Assembly: GCA_963832895.1 (NCBI GenBank) | Contig: CAWHVQ010000001.1 | Location: 186,001-250,000 of the forward strand | Origin: JAMXLO01 sp963832895 | GTDB lineage: Bacteria; Pseudomonadota; Alphaproteobacteria; Acetobacterales; Acetobacteraceae | DNA length: 64,000 nt | Direction of reading: 5' to 3' | Part shown: one piece after another, positions 17,573-25,820 of the stretch | Numbering within the stretch: the stretch's first letter is position 1 | Layout of the letters: every line of letters begins with the position of its first letter | The notes under the pieces: generated by a model | What the model was told of the DNA's origin: nothing | The model's input: the letters and a program-made list of their open reading frames with translations, nothing else | The model's database searches: none | Translations under genes and position numbers: made by a program

Positions 17573-18174
17573 GCGGCGTCGTGCGAATCTGTGAACGGCT
17601 CGGCGGGGGTCTGCCGCAGCGGCACGGAGCGGACGCGCGGCTCGGTCTGCCGGCGCGTGAACTCCGGTGCGATTTCGGCCAGTTCGAGAAACTGATCCGC
17701 CTGGCGGCGCAATTCGTCCGCAACCATCGGCGGGCTGGTGCGAATCGACGATACCACCGAGACGCGTACACCCTTGCGCTGCATCGCCTCCACCAGGCGT
17801 CGAAAGTCGAAGTCACCGCTGAACAATACGGCGTGATCAATCCGAGGCGCGAGTTCCAGCATGTCGACCGCGACCTCGATGTCCATGTTGCCCTTCACCC
17901 GCCGCCGGCCGGCCGAATCGGTGAATTCCTTGGCCGGCTTGGTGACCAGCGTGTAGCCATTGTAGGCCAGCCAATCGGTCAACGGCTTCAATGGTGAGTA
18001 TTCGTCGGTCTCCAGCACTGCTGAGTAGTAGTAGGCTCGAACAACGTGGGCTTTCTTACGAAAGAATTCGAGTAAATTGCGGTAATCCACGTCGAAGCCA
18101 AGATTGCGGGAGGCGGAGTAGAGATTGGCACCGTCAATGAACAGGGCAATCCGTTCACTTGGCAGGAAATGCAT
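17569..18174 (-). CDS. NYN domain (LabA/DUF88-type) putative ribonuclease
   Basis: The 201-residue protein is a PIN-like NYN domain. IALFIDGANLYSASRNL holds the first catalytic Asp (Asp14), VKGNMDIEVAVDML the middle acidic pair, and LFSGDFDFRRLVEAM the last. Members are metal-dependent RNA nucleases or regulatory proteins. The last 30 residues are basic and disordered. The downstream glycosylase gene overlaps by ATGA, which suggests a nucleic-acid maintenance pair, although this is inference. It is divergent from folK across about 140 bp. Confidence 0.88.
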   Translation of the reverse strand: MHFLPSERIALFIDGANLYSASRNLGFDVDYRNLLEFFRKKAHVVRAYYYSAVLETDEYSPLKPLTDWLAYNGYTLVTKPAKEFTDSAGRRRVKGNMDIEVAVDMLELAPRIDHAVLFSGDFDFRRLVEAMQRKGVRVSVVSSIRTSPPMVADELRRQADQFLELAEIAPEFTRRQTEPRVRSVPLRQTPAEPFTDSHDAA

Positions 18175-18315
18175 GGAACGTGACCTCTCAAGGCAGCATC
18201 AGGAACCAGTCGCAATACGCGCTGACCGGGAAATGGCGGGTAACCGGGGCGATCGCGTAGCAAATCATCGCAGTTTCTCATTGAATTGCAAACGGCTGGG
18301 ACGGATTCGTTGCGG

Positions 18316-18828
18316 ATGATCGTCGTCGGCATCGGCGCCAATCTTCCGGCGCCGGACGGCGCGCTCCCCCTGGAAGCCGCTCGCCGAGCTGCGGGGCGTC
18401 TGGATGCGCTGCCTGGGCTGCGACTGCGCGCCTTGTCGCGCTGGTTTCGCACTGAACCTGTCCCGCCCTCCGGCCAACCCTGCTACGTCAATGCTATCGC
18501 GCTTTTGGGAACCGAGCCAGCCGCCACGGAACCCGATCCCGCCGACCTGCTCGCGTGGCTCCAGGGGATCGAGGCGCAGGCCGGACGGACGCGGGGCGAG
18601 CGCAATGCGGCACGCACGCTGGATCTGGACATCATCGCCATGGGCGAGGCGGGGGGGATGTTGCAGGCCGCGCCGGATCCGGTGCTGCCACATCCTCGTG
18701 CTCATCTGCGGGCGTTCGTGCTGATCCCGCTGCTCGATGTGGCCCCTGGATGGGTGCACCCAGTGCTGGGCCGGAGTGGCAGGGACCTGCTGGCCGAATT
18801 GCCGCCTCAGGGGGTTCGGCCGATCTGA
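18316..18828 (+). CDS. folK: 2-amino-4-hydroxy-6-hydroxymethyldihydropteridine pyrophosphokinase
   Basis: The 170-residue HPPK transfers pyrophosphate from ATP to the pterin alcohol in folate synthesis. Family hallmarks are VGIGANLP at the start, SRWFRTEPVPPSGQP, TLDLDIIAMGE (Mg ligands) and PHPRAHLRAFVLIPLLD. I chose ATG 18316 (MIVVGIGANL); an in-frame TTG at 18286 would add ten residues without a family match. It is separated from other folate genes. It converges with the lipoprotein gene with a 4-bp gap. Confidence 0.93.
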   Translation: MIVVGIGANLPAPDGALPLEAARRAAGRLDALPGLRLRALSRWFRTEPVPPSGQPCYVNAIALLGTEPAATEPDPADLLAWLQGIEAQAGRTRGERNAARTLDLDIIAMGEAGGMLQAAPDPVLPHPRAHLRAFVLIPLLDVAPGWVHPVLGRSGRDLLAELPPQGVRPI

Positions 18829-18832
18829 CTGT

Positions 18833-19255
18833 TCAGTTCCGCTGGGCGGTCAGCCGCCGCTCGCAGCGCAGCGTGGTGAGCGTCGCATCGAGGGTCGCTC
18901 CGATGATGCGTCCTCGCAAGGTCACCCAATCCGCGACGAAGCTCGAACGCCTCGGCCGGTCCTCGCCGGTGCCGTACTGCATCTGGCCACCGAGCGTGCC
19001 GTCGGCGGCGATCTGGACGGGGAGGGGAGCGGTCCGGGGAGGGCTGACCTGGAACGGGTAGGTAAACTGCCCGTCGCGCACCTCGATCCGCACGGGAAGT
19101 GTCGGCTCGCCGCATTGGAACGCCACGCCGTTGACCAGCGTATCCTGGCCGATAAAGCTGCCATCGAAGTGTGCGCCAGCGGCCGGCCCCGCGGGCGCAC
19201 CCGTGATCGGCGCGCAGCCTGCAAGGACGACCAGCATGGCAAAATAGCGGTTCAT
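18833..19255 (-). CDS. putative lipoprotein of unknown function
   Basis: The 140-residue protein starts MNRYFAMLVVLAGCAP, a short lipoprotein signal with the lipobox LAGC at residues 11-14. The mature part is beta-rich, with a GSFIGQDTLVNGVAFQCGEP segment and a second Cys near the C-terminus (TLRCERRL). I do not recognise the family. Similar small envelope lipoproteins are frequent in this lineage. It is transcribed toward folK and is divergent from rpoZ across 111 bp. Confidence 0.7.
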   Translation of the reverse strand: MNRYFAMLVVLAGCAPITGAPAGPAAGAHFDGSFIGQDTLVNGVAFQCGEPTLPVRIEVRDGQFTYPFQVSPPRTAPLPVQIAADGTLGGQMQYGTGEDRPRRSSFVADWVTLRGRIIGATLDATLTTLRCERRLTAQRN

Positions 19256-19366
19256 GCTGCGGAAATGGCTTGTTGAGCCACGGCGTCAAGCGGGTCAGGC
19301 TTGCTTTGCCGTGACACCGCGCCTAGATCAACAGCTCGCCCAAGTTTAAAGCCGGAGGCTGAGCGC

Positions 19367-19774
19367 ATGGCGCGCGTCACCGTAGAAGATTGCGTCCAGA
19401 AGGTTCCCAACCGCTTCGAGCTGGTTCTGCTCGCCGCCCAGCGCGCGCGCAATCTGAGCCGCGGCGAGGAGCTGTCCATTGACCGCGACAACGACAAGAA
19501 CCCTGTGGTCGCTCTGCGCGAGATCGCCGACGAGACGATCGACCTCGGCCGGATCGAGCAGGACCTGGTCAAGTCTCTGTCGCGCGCTCCGGAGCCGGAG
19601 CCCGCGGACGAGGAGGTGCTCGACCTCATCCCGACCGACCAGAACATCTTCGGCCTGCAGGACGTGACGGCCGAGGAAGAGTCGGCCAGCCTGCCCGTCG
19701 AAGGCGAAGATATGTCGCCCGAGGATCTCGAGGCGGCGATCGAGGCAGAGCTGGGCGGCCGCAACGCCCGGTAA
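19367..19774 (+). CDS. rpoZ: RNA polymerase omega subunit
   Basis: The 135-residue protein begins MARVTVEDCVQKVPNRFELVL and continues with the omega core AAQRARNLSRGEEL and NPVVALREIADETI. It stabilises the beta' subunit of RNA polymerase and, in many bacteria, takes part in ppGpp binding. The acidic C-terminal extension (about residues 75-135) is longer than in E. coli but usual in alphaproteobacteria. A GGAGG ribosome-binding site precedes ATG 19367. It lies 6 bp before the (p)ppGpp synthetase gene, the standard rpoZ-rsh order. Confidence 0.96.
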   Translation: MARVTVEDCVQKVPNRFELVLLAAQRARNLSRGEELSIDRDNDKNPVVALREIADETIDLGRIEQDLVKSLSRAPEPEPADEEVLDLIPTDQNIFGLQDVTAEEESASLPVEGEDMSPEDLEAAIEAELGGRNAR

Positions 19775-19780
19775 TCGTGC

Positions 19781-22069
19781 ATGACGACGGGGGGCGCAGG
19801 CAGCGCTGGCACGAGGCCGACCCTCGCTCCCGTCTTCGCGCCTGATGGTGTCGCGGTGGAGGTGGCGGCTCGCGTGGCACCCCCACCACTCGCTGCCGGT
19901 CTGGCGGCAAAGCTGCGGGCGTATGATCCGAAGGCGGACACCGGGCTGATAGACGCGGCCTATACGCTGGCGGAGCGCGCGCACGGCACGCAGCGCCGCG
20001 ACAATGGCGACCCCTACATCACGCACCCCGTCGCGGTAGCCGATATTCTGGCGGGGTATCGGCTGGACACCGCCTCGATCGCCACCGGGCTGCTGCACGA
20101 CGTGATCGAGGATACGCCGGTCAAACTACCCGAGATCCAGACCCGTTTCGGCGGCGAGATCGCCGGGCTGGTGGACGGCGTCACCAAGCTGACCCGGCTG
20201 GAGCTGCAGTCCGATCGCACGAAGCAGGCGGAGAACTTCCGCAAGCTGGTGTTGGCGATCAGCCGCGACATCCGCGTGCTGCTGGTGAAGTTGGCCGACC
20301 GTCTGCACAACATGCGCACGCTGCACTTCGTGCAGGACGCCGAGCGGCGGCGGCGGATCGCGCGCGAGACGATGGAGATCTACGCGCCACTTGCCGAGCG
20401 GATCGGCATGGACGCGGTGAAGACGGAGCTGCAGACGCTGGCCTTCGCGCAGCTCGATCCGGAGGCTTACGCGACCATCCAGGCGCGGCTGAATTTCCTG
20501 CGCGGTCAGGGCGCCGATGTGATCGAGGAAGTGCGGACCGAACTGACCCGCGTCTGCGAGGAAGGCGGCGTGAAGGTGACCGAGGTCGCAGGACGCGAGA
20601 AGTCGCCATACTCGATCTGGGAGAAGATGCATCGGCGCAACGTCGCCTTCGAGCAGCTTTCCGACATCATGGCGTTTCGCATTGTCGTGCCAAGCAAGGA
20701 GGCGTGCTACGGCGTGCTGGGCGCGGTGCACTCGGCGTACCCGGTCATCGCTGGCCGCTTCAAGGATTACATCTCGACGCCGAAGTCGAACGGCTATCAG
20801 AGCCTGCACACTGGTGTGACATTGCGCGAGCCGCGCAACCAGAAGATCGAGATCCAGATCCGCACCGCCGAGATGAACAACGTGGCGGAGAACGGTGTCG
20901 CGGCGCATTGGGTCTACAAGGTACCGGACAAGAAGACCGACAAGCGCGATCTGCAGCAGTTCCGCTGGGTGCAGGACCTGCTGGAGATCCTGGAGAATTC
21001 GGCGGCGCCTGACGATTTCCTGGAGAACACCAAGCTCGAACTGTACGAGGACCAGGTGTTCTGCTTCACGCCGAAGGGGCAGTTGATCCAGTTGCCGCGC
21101 GGGGCGACGCCGGTGGACTTCGCCTATGCGGTGCACAGCCAGGTGGGGGATGCCTGCGTCGGTGCGAAGATCAACGGCAGGCTGCTCCCGCTCCGCCATC
21201 AGTTGCAGAACGGCGATCAGGTCGAGATCATGACCGCGCGCGGCGGCACGCCGTCGCCGCAGTGGGAGCGCTTCGTCGTCACCGGCAAGGCGCGCGCGCG
21301 CATCCGCCGCTTCATCCATCAGCAGCAGCGCCAGCAGCACCTCGATGCGGGGCGCGCGGAACTGGCGAAGGCGTTCCGCCAGGCAGGGGTCGACGGGTCG
21401 GAGAAGGCGCTGGAGCCGGCGCTGAAGACGCTGAAACTCAGCGGCGTGGACGATCTCTATATCGCTGTCGGCAATGGCAATGTCGGCCCGAAGGATGTGG
21501 TGAACGCCGCCTATCCGGAACTCCGGCAGTCACCGCGGGCGCCGCGGGTCATCCCGGCGCCGCCCCCCCGCGCGGCTGGCCGCCACCCGCATCGGTCGGA
21601 CTTCGATATGCCGATCACCGGACTGGTGCCGGGCATGGCGTACCACTTCGCGGGCTGCTGCCATCCCGTGCCCGGTGACGACATCGTCGGCATCGTCACC
21701 ACCGGCAAGGGGGTGACGATCCATGGGCGCGACTGCCCGACGCTTACCGGCTTTGCGGCGACGCCGGAGCGCTTCATCGAGGTCGATTGGAACTATTCGG
21801 CGCTCAGCGGCGGCCGAGGCGACGGCAAGTCGCAGCACCACACAGCGCGGATCAGTGTGATCGGCGCCAATGAACCGACCGCGCTCGCCAACCTGACGAA
21901 CGCCATCGCCAAGCAAGAAGGTGCGGTCGCCAGCCTGAAGATCGTCAACCGGCAGGCCGACTTCATCGAAGCGCTGGTGGACGTCGATGTGCGCGATGTG
22001 GCCCACTTGTCGAAGGTCATTGCCGGCCTGCGCGGCGCGGTCGGCGTCAAGGGCGTGGAACGAGGCTAG
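19781..22069 (+). CDS. rsh: bifunctional (p)ppGpp synthetase/hydrolase (Rsh)
   Basis: The 762-residue protein has the full RelA/SpoT layout. An HD hydrolase domain contains GLLHDVIEDTP (His106-Asp107). The synthetase domain contains REKSPYSIWEKM and SNGYQSLHTGV. A TGS domain begins QVFCFTPKGQ, and a C-terminal ACT domain starts near ARISVIGANEPTAL. Because both HD residues and the synthetase motifs are present, it should both make and degrade (p)ppGpp. The first 40 or so residues are a Pro/Ala-rich extension compared with the usual start near LRAYDPKAD. It is preceded by rpoZ and followed 11 bp later by acpS. Confidence 0.96.
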   Translation: MTTGGAGSAGTRPTLAPVFAPDGVAVEVAARVAPPPLAAGLAAKLRAYDPKADTGLIDAAYTLAERAHGTQRRDNGDPYITHPVAVADILAGYRLDTASIATGLLHDVIEDTPVKLPEIQTRFGGEIAGLVDGVTKLTRLELQSDRTKQAENFRKLVLAISRDIRVLLVKLADRLHNMRTLHFVQDAERRRRIARETMEIYAPLAERIGMDAVKTELQTLAFAQLDPEAYATIQARLNFLRGQGADVIEEVRTELTRVCEEGGVKVTEVAGREKSPYSIWEKMHRRNVAFEQLSDIMAFRIVVPSKEACYGVLGAVHSAYPVIAGRFKDYISTPKSNGYQSLHTGVTLREPRNQKIEIQIRTAEMNNVAENGVAAHWVYKVPDKKTDKRDLQQFRWVQDLLEILENSAAPDDFLENTKLELYEDQVFCFTPKGQLIQLPRGATPVDFAYAVHSQVGDACVGAKINGRLLPLRHQLQNGDQVEIMTARGGTPSPQWERFVVTGKARARIRRFIHQQQRQQHLDAGRAELAKAFRQAGVDGSEKALEPALKTLKLSGVDDLYIAVGNGNVGPKDVVNAAYPELRQSPRAPRVIPAPPPRAAGRHPHRSDFDMPITGLVPGMAYHFAGCCHPVPGDDIVGIVTTGKGVTIHGRDCPTLTGFAATPERFIEVDWNYSALSGGRGDGKSQHHTARISVIGANEPTALANLTNAIAKQEGAVASLKIVNRQADFIEALVDVDVRDVAHLSKVIAGLRGAVGVKGVERG

Positions 22070-22080
22070 GGCAGGCGTGC

Positions 22081-22488
22081 ATGATTCTCGGCCTCGGCTC
22101 CGATATCTGCGACATCCGCCGCATCGAAGCGGCGATCGCGCGCCACGGTGACCGCTTTATCGCGCGCATCTTCACCGCGACAGAACGAGCCAGGGCGGAG
22201 CGCCGAACGGAACGCATCCAGGCCGCGACCTACGCCAAGCGGTTTGCCGCCAAAGAGGCGGCAGCGAAGGCTCTTGGCACCGGCTTTCGACGCGGTGTGT
22301 TCTTCTCCGATCTCGGTGTGGTGAACCTGCCCTCGGGGCAGCCGACCTTGCGCATGACCGGTGGTGCCGCGTCGCGGCTGGCAGCGATCACGCCCGCGGG
22401 TATGCTTGCCGCGGTCGCCTTGACGATGACGGATGAGTACCCATACGCGTTCGCGCAGGTGATCATCTCCACCGTGCCGGCGAGTTGA
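22081..22488 (+). CDS. acpS: holo-[acyl-carrier-protein] synthase
   Basis: The 135-residue protein is a trimeric-type phosphopantetheinyl transferase. GLGSDICDIRRIE carries the first metal Asp (Asp8), and KRFAAKEAAAKALGTG carries the catalytic Glu. It moves the 4'-phosphopantetheine group from CoA to apo-ACP. It lies in the usual rsh-acpS-lepB-rnc-era order. Here a small lipoprotein gene has been inserted between acpS and lepB. The ATG at 22081 directly follows the rsh stop after 11 bp. Confidence 0.95.
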   Translation: MILGLGSDICDIRRIEAAIARHGDRFIARIFTATERARAERRTERIQAATYAKRFAAKEAAAKALGTGFRRGVFFSDLGVVNLPSGQPTLRMTGGAASRLAAITPAGMLAAVALTMTDEYPYAFAQVIISTVPAS

Positions 22489-22501
22489 GAGGAGCGAAAC
22501 T

Positions 22502-22783
22502 ATGCGACGGATTGCCGTGCTGCTGGCGCTGACGGTGGGCGCGTCACTGCTCGCCGGCTGTGTATACAATCCGTACACCGGGACCTGGGCGCCGTGCTGC
22601 AACTATTACGGCAATCCGTATTACCGGTACCCGCCGCCGTATTATCCGTATGGCTATCCGCCCGGCCCCTACATGGCGCCACCTCAAGGTCAGCCGGGTG
22701 CATATCCGAACCAGCCTGCGCAGCCGCCTGGGCCTGGCGCGTCGAATTACCCACAGCCGGGCATGCCGGAGAGTATTCAGTAG
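22502..22783 (+). CDS. small Pro/Tyr-rich lipoprotein
   Basis: The 93-residue protein has a lipoprotein signal ending LLAGCVYN (lipobox Cys at residue 19), followed by a tail made almost only of Tyr, Pro, Gly, Asn and Gln (YYGNPYYRYPPPYYPYGY). That composition suggests a flexible surface or cell-wall-binding segment. Ribosome-binding site GAGAGGAG precedes the ATG at 22502. It lies between acpS and lepB in a conserved operon, which is an insertion relative to most relatives I know. Function unknown. Confidence 0.75.
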   Translation: MRRIAVLLALTVGASLLAGCVYNPYTGTWAPCCNYYGNPYYRYPPPYYPYGYPPGPYMAPPQGQPGAYPNQPAQPPGPGASNYPQPGMPESIQ

Positions 22784-22872
22784 GGCTGCACACGAGGACC
22801 GGCGGCTCGCTTGACACGCCATCCCCCCCTGGGCTTGATCCGCCCGGATTTTGCACGGAAGCCCACGGCCAC

Positions 22873-23625
22873 ATGGCGACCAAGGTCAAGGCCAAGCGCC
22901 AATCAAACGCTTGGGTCGAAAACGCAAAGACGATCATCTATGCCGGCTTGATCGCCGTCGTGGTGCGTACTGTCCTGTTCGAGCCATTCAACATCCCATC
23001 GGGCAGCATGATTCCCACGTTGCTGGTAGGCGACTACCTGTTTGTCTCAAAATACAGCTACGGGTATTCGCGCTATTCGCTGCCGTTCGGCTGGCCGCCA
23101 TTCTCCGGGCGCATCTTCGGCAGCCTGCCAAACCGTGGGGATGTGGCGGTGTTCAAGTATCCCCGCGATAACTCCACCGACTATATCAAGCGCATCGTGG
23201 GTCTGCCCGGCGACCACATTCAGGTGCGACAGGGCCAGCTTTACATCAACGGCCAACTCTGCCCGCGTCAGCCGGAAGGCGACTATGTCGCCGACGACAA
23301 CGGCATCCACATGGTGCTTCGGCTGTATCAGGAAACTCTGCCGGATGGCGTGAAACACGACATCATCAAGGCGACCGACGAGGGCGACGTGAACAACACG
23401 CCGGAATACGTGGTGCCGCCCGACCATGTGTTCGCGATGGGCGATAACCGCGACAACTCCGCCGACAGTCGCTTCATGAACGGCGTCGGCTTCGTGCCGG
23501 TGGAGAACCTGGTCGGGCGTGCGGAGATCATATTCTTCTCGGTCGATGCGCAGGATCCGTGGTGGGAATTCTGGTGGTGGCCGTTCGAGATTCGCTGGAA
23601 TCGCCTGGCGATGATCATACACTGA
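22873..23625 (+). CDS. lepB: signal peptidase I
   Basis: The 250-residue protein has one N-terminal membrane helix (about residues 20-36) and the catalytic Ser45 in PSGSMIPTL and Lys106 in DYIKRIVGLPGD. The box MGDNRDNSADSR follows later. It removes signal peptides from exported proteins at the periplasmic face of the inner membrane. I chose ATG 22873 (MATKVKAKRQ); an upstream extension runs through the lipoprotein gene in another frame. It belongs to the acpS-lepB-rnc-era run and its stop is 8 bp before the rnc start. Confidence 0.95.
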   Translation: MATKVKAKRQSNAWVENAKTIIYAGLIAVVVRTVLFEPFNIPSGSMIPTLLVGDYLFVSKYSYGYSRYSLPFGWPPFSGRIFGSLPNRGDVAVFKYPRDNSTDYIKRIVGLPGDHIQVRQGQLYINGQLCPRQPEGDYVADDNGIHMVLRLYQETLPDGVKHDIIKATDEGDVNNTPEYVVPPDHVFAMGDNRDNSADSRFMNGVGFVPVENLVGRAEIIFFSVDAQDPWWEFWWWPFEIRWNRLAMIIH

Positions 23626-23633
23626 GTGCGCCC

Positions 23634-24314
23634 GTGTTGAGTACGCCGATCGAGACCATCCTCGGCCACGAGTTCGCCCGCCCCGAACTGCTGCGTGAAG
23701 CGATGACCCACCGATCGGCGTTGCACGGGCGCGACCGTCGCCGAGGCAAGGGATCCAATGAGCGGATGGAGTTCGTCGGCGATCGCGTACTCGGCCTGCT
23801 GATTGCCGAATGGCTTGCGGAACGCTTTCCTCGGGAACAGGAGGGCGACCTGGGTCGCAGGCTGGCCGTGCTGGTATCGCAGCCCGTGCTTGCCGAAGTG
23901 GCAGAGACGATCGGCCTCGGCGAGGCGCTGTCCGTGGCACCTGGCGAGGCGAAAGCCGGTGTGCGGCGGCGCTCGACCGTTCTGGCGGATGCGCTGGAGG
24001 CGGCGCTGGGCGCGGTCTATCTGGACGGCGGCCTGGAGCGGGCGCGCGAGTTTGTCCGGCGCGCGTGGGAAACTGCGATGAGCCGGCTGGAGACGCCGCC
24101 GAAGGATGCCAAGACGATGCTGCAGGAGTGGGTGCAGGCGCGCGGCCTTGGTCTGCCGACCTACATTGTTGCCTCGCGCGTCGGCCCGCCGCATGCGCCG
24201 GAATTTGTCGTGACGGTGAGCGCCAGCGGCTTCGTCGGCTCCGGCGCCGGCGGCAGCAAGCGCGTGGCCGAACAGATTGCAGCGCAGGATCTCCTGCGGG
24301 CACTCGGCGCATGA
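23634..24314 (+). CDS. rnc: ribonuclease III
   Basis: From the GTG at 23634 the protein has 226 residues. The RNase III signature NERMEFVGD spans residues 42-50, and the second acidic cluster is ADALEAALGAVYLD. A C-terminal double-stranded RNA-binding domain follows (KTMLQEWVQARG ... KRVAEQIAAQDLL). It processes rRNA and structured mRNAs. No ATG is near the N-terminus, so GTG 23634 is the best start; other upstream codons overlap lepB. The stop overlaps the era start as ATGA. Confidence 0.94.
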   Translation: MLSTPIETILGHEFARPELLREAMTHRSALHGRDRRRGKGSNERMEFVGDRVLGLLIAEWLAERFPREQEGDLGRRLAVLVSQPVLAEVAETIGLGEALSVAPGEAKAGVRRRSTVLADALEAALGAVYLDGGLERAREFVRRAWETAMSRLETPPKDAKTMLQEWVQARGLGLPTYIVASRVGPPHAPEFVVTVSASGFVGSGAGGSKRVAEQIAAQDLLRALGA

Positions 24315-25204
24315 CATCACGCTGCGGTTTTGTCGCGGTTGCGGGAGCGCCGAACGCGGGCAAGTCCACGCTGGTCAATCGGCTGGCCGGTGCGAAGCTC
24401 TCCATCGTGACGCCGAAGGCGCAGACGACGCGGTTCCGTGTGCTGGGGATCATGCTGCGCGGCGCTGCCCAGGTGCTGCTGGTCGACACGCCGGGCATCT
24501 TCACGCCGCGCCGGCGGCTGGATCGTGCGATGGTTGCTGCGGCATGGACCGGCGTGCGCGATGCGGACCTGACCTTGCTGCTGGTCGATGCGAAGGGTGG
24601 CGCGACCGATGCGGTGCGCCGGATTGCCGCGACATTGGCGGAGCAGCGGCGGCGAAGCTGGCTTGTGCTCAACAAGGTCGATCTGATGCCGGCGCCGAAG
24701 TTGCTGCCGCTGACCGCGTCGCTAACGGCTTTGGCGCCGTTCGAAGAGACTTTCATGGTGAGCGCCACGACCGGCGATGGCGCCGATCGATTGGCCGATG
24801 CGCTGTCAGGCGCGGTGCCCGAGGGGCCGCATCTTTATCCCGACGATGACCTGACCGATCTGCCGGACAGGCTGCTGGCCGCAGAGATCGTGCGCGAACA
24901 GATCTTCCTGCAGACGCACGAGGAGGTGCCGTACGGCACGACCGTCGAAACCGAGGATTGGCAGGAACGCCAGGACGGCTCGGTGCGCATTGAGGCGACG
25001 GTGTATGTCGCGCGCCCGGGCCACAAGGCGATCCTGATCGGCGAGGGCGGCAGCCGGATCAAGACGATCGGCGCGAGGGCCCGTGAGGAACTGGCGGGGC
25101 TGCTGGAGCGCAAGGTTCACCTGTTCCTCAACGTGAAGCAGCGCGCGGGTTGGGACGAGGAGACAGCGCGGCTGCGGGCAATCGGGCTGGAGGATACGAG
25201 GTAG
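24311..25204 (+). CDS. era: GTPase Era
   Basis: The 297-residue protein has the G1 loop GAPNAGKST (residues 12-20), the G3 box DTPG, the G4 box NKVD and a C-terminal KH domain (GHKAILIGEGGSRIKTIG). Era binds the 3' end of 16S rRNA and checks 30S assembly. The start overlaps the rnc stop by four bases, so the two are coupled. In many relatives recO follows; here a convergent unknown gene ends within the last 77 bases of era. Confidence 0.96.
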   Translation: MTSRCGFVAVAGAPNAGKSTLVNRLAGAKLSIVTPKAQTTRFRVLGIMLRGAAQVLLVDTPGIFTPRRRLDRAMVAAAWTGVRDADLTLLLVDAKGGATDAVRRIAATLAEQRRRSWLVLNKVDLMPAPKLLPLTASLTALAPFEETFMVSATTGDGADRLADALSGAVPEGPHLYPDDDLTDLPDRLLAAEIVREQIFLQTHEEVPYGTTVETEDWQERQDGSVRIEATVYVARPGHKAILIGEGGSRIKTIGARAREELAGLLERKVHLFLNVKQRAGWDEETARLRAIGLEDTR

Positions 25205-25724
25205 CGGTTCGTTCATGGATCGCTGTTAGGCGCCCGGCGGAAGGATGGCGCCTGATGGCTGACACGCTTGAGCCGGTCGGCGTCGGACGGTTCCCTTCCG
25301 GTATGGAAAGTCGGGTGGACCGTATGCAGGAGGCGCGGTCGGGATACGTCGTGGCATAGCTCTCAGCCACGGCGATGGGGTCAGGCCGCGGTTCGGATTG
25401 CGGCATTGCGTCTTTGGGAGGTGCGGCAGGTTGCATCTCCGCTGCGGCCCTCCGCCGCACCGACTGCATGTTGATCAGTGTGCGCAGGGCACTCTGCATC
25501 TGCCGCATCATGGCGGCTCCCTGGGCGCGGCAGCGCAGTGTGGCGGCAACCTCGTTGCAGTATTGCGAGGCAAGACGGAAGCTGTCCATCGCTTGAGCGT
25601 CGGCAGCGACGATCTCCGCCGCGAGCCTGGCCTCGAACGCATCGACCGGATGCAGCGCGGCGACCGCTGCCATGGCTGATTCGTCGCGGGCGACGGAGGC
25701 GGGGAAATCGGGCAGAGTTTGCAT
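25128..25724 (-). CDS. conserved hypothetical protein, antisense to the era 3' end
   Basis: The 198-residue frame starts MQTLPDFPASVARDESAM at 25724. Residues 20-100 look like a real helical protein (VDAFEARLAAEIVAADAQAM, then EVAATLRCRAQGAAMMRQM). That core resembles small Acetobacteraceae and Rhodospirillales proteins of unknown function. The last 70 residues are Pro/Ser/Arg-rich and partly antisense to era, so they may be poorly conserved. The function is unknown, and no signal peptide is evident. It is divergent from the aldose epimerase gene. Confidence 0.55.
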   Translation of the reverse strand: MQTLPDFPASVARDESAMAAVAALHPVDAFEARLAAEIVAADAQAMDSFRLASQYCNEVAATLRCRAQGAAMMRQMQSALRTLINMQSVRRRAAAEMQPAAPPKDAMPQSEPRPDPIAVAESYATTYPDRASCIRSTRLSIPEGNRPTPTGSSVSAIRRHPSAGRLTAIHERTATSYPPARLPAAALSPRPNPRAASR

Positions 25725-25820
25725 GGCAAATGACGATCCGCTGGAGCGACGCAGGGGAGGGAGATGGAGATCAGTGGATCTGATGTCAGCGGTCATATAT
25801 ACTAACAAGGAGCAAGCACC

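Noticed and set aside
17569..18174. NYN protein as part of a toxin or defence system
   Set aside because: No partner antitoxin, sensor or mobile context is nearby; the coupled UDG suggests housekeeping or repair.
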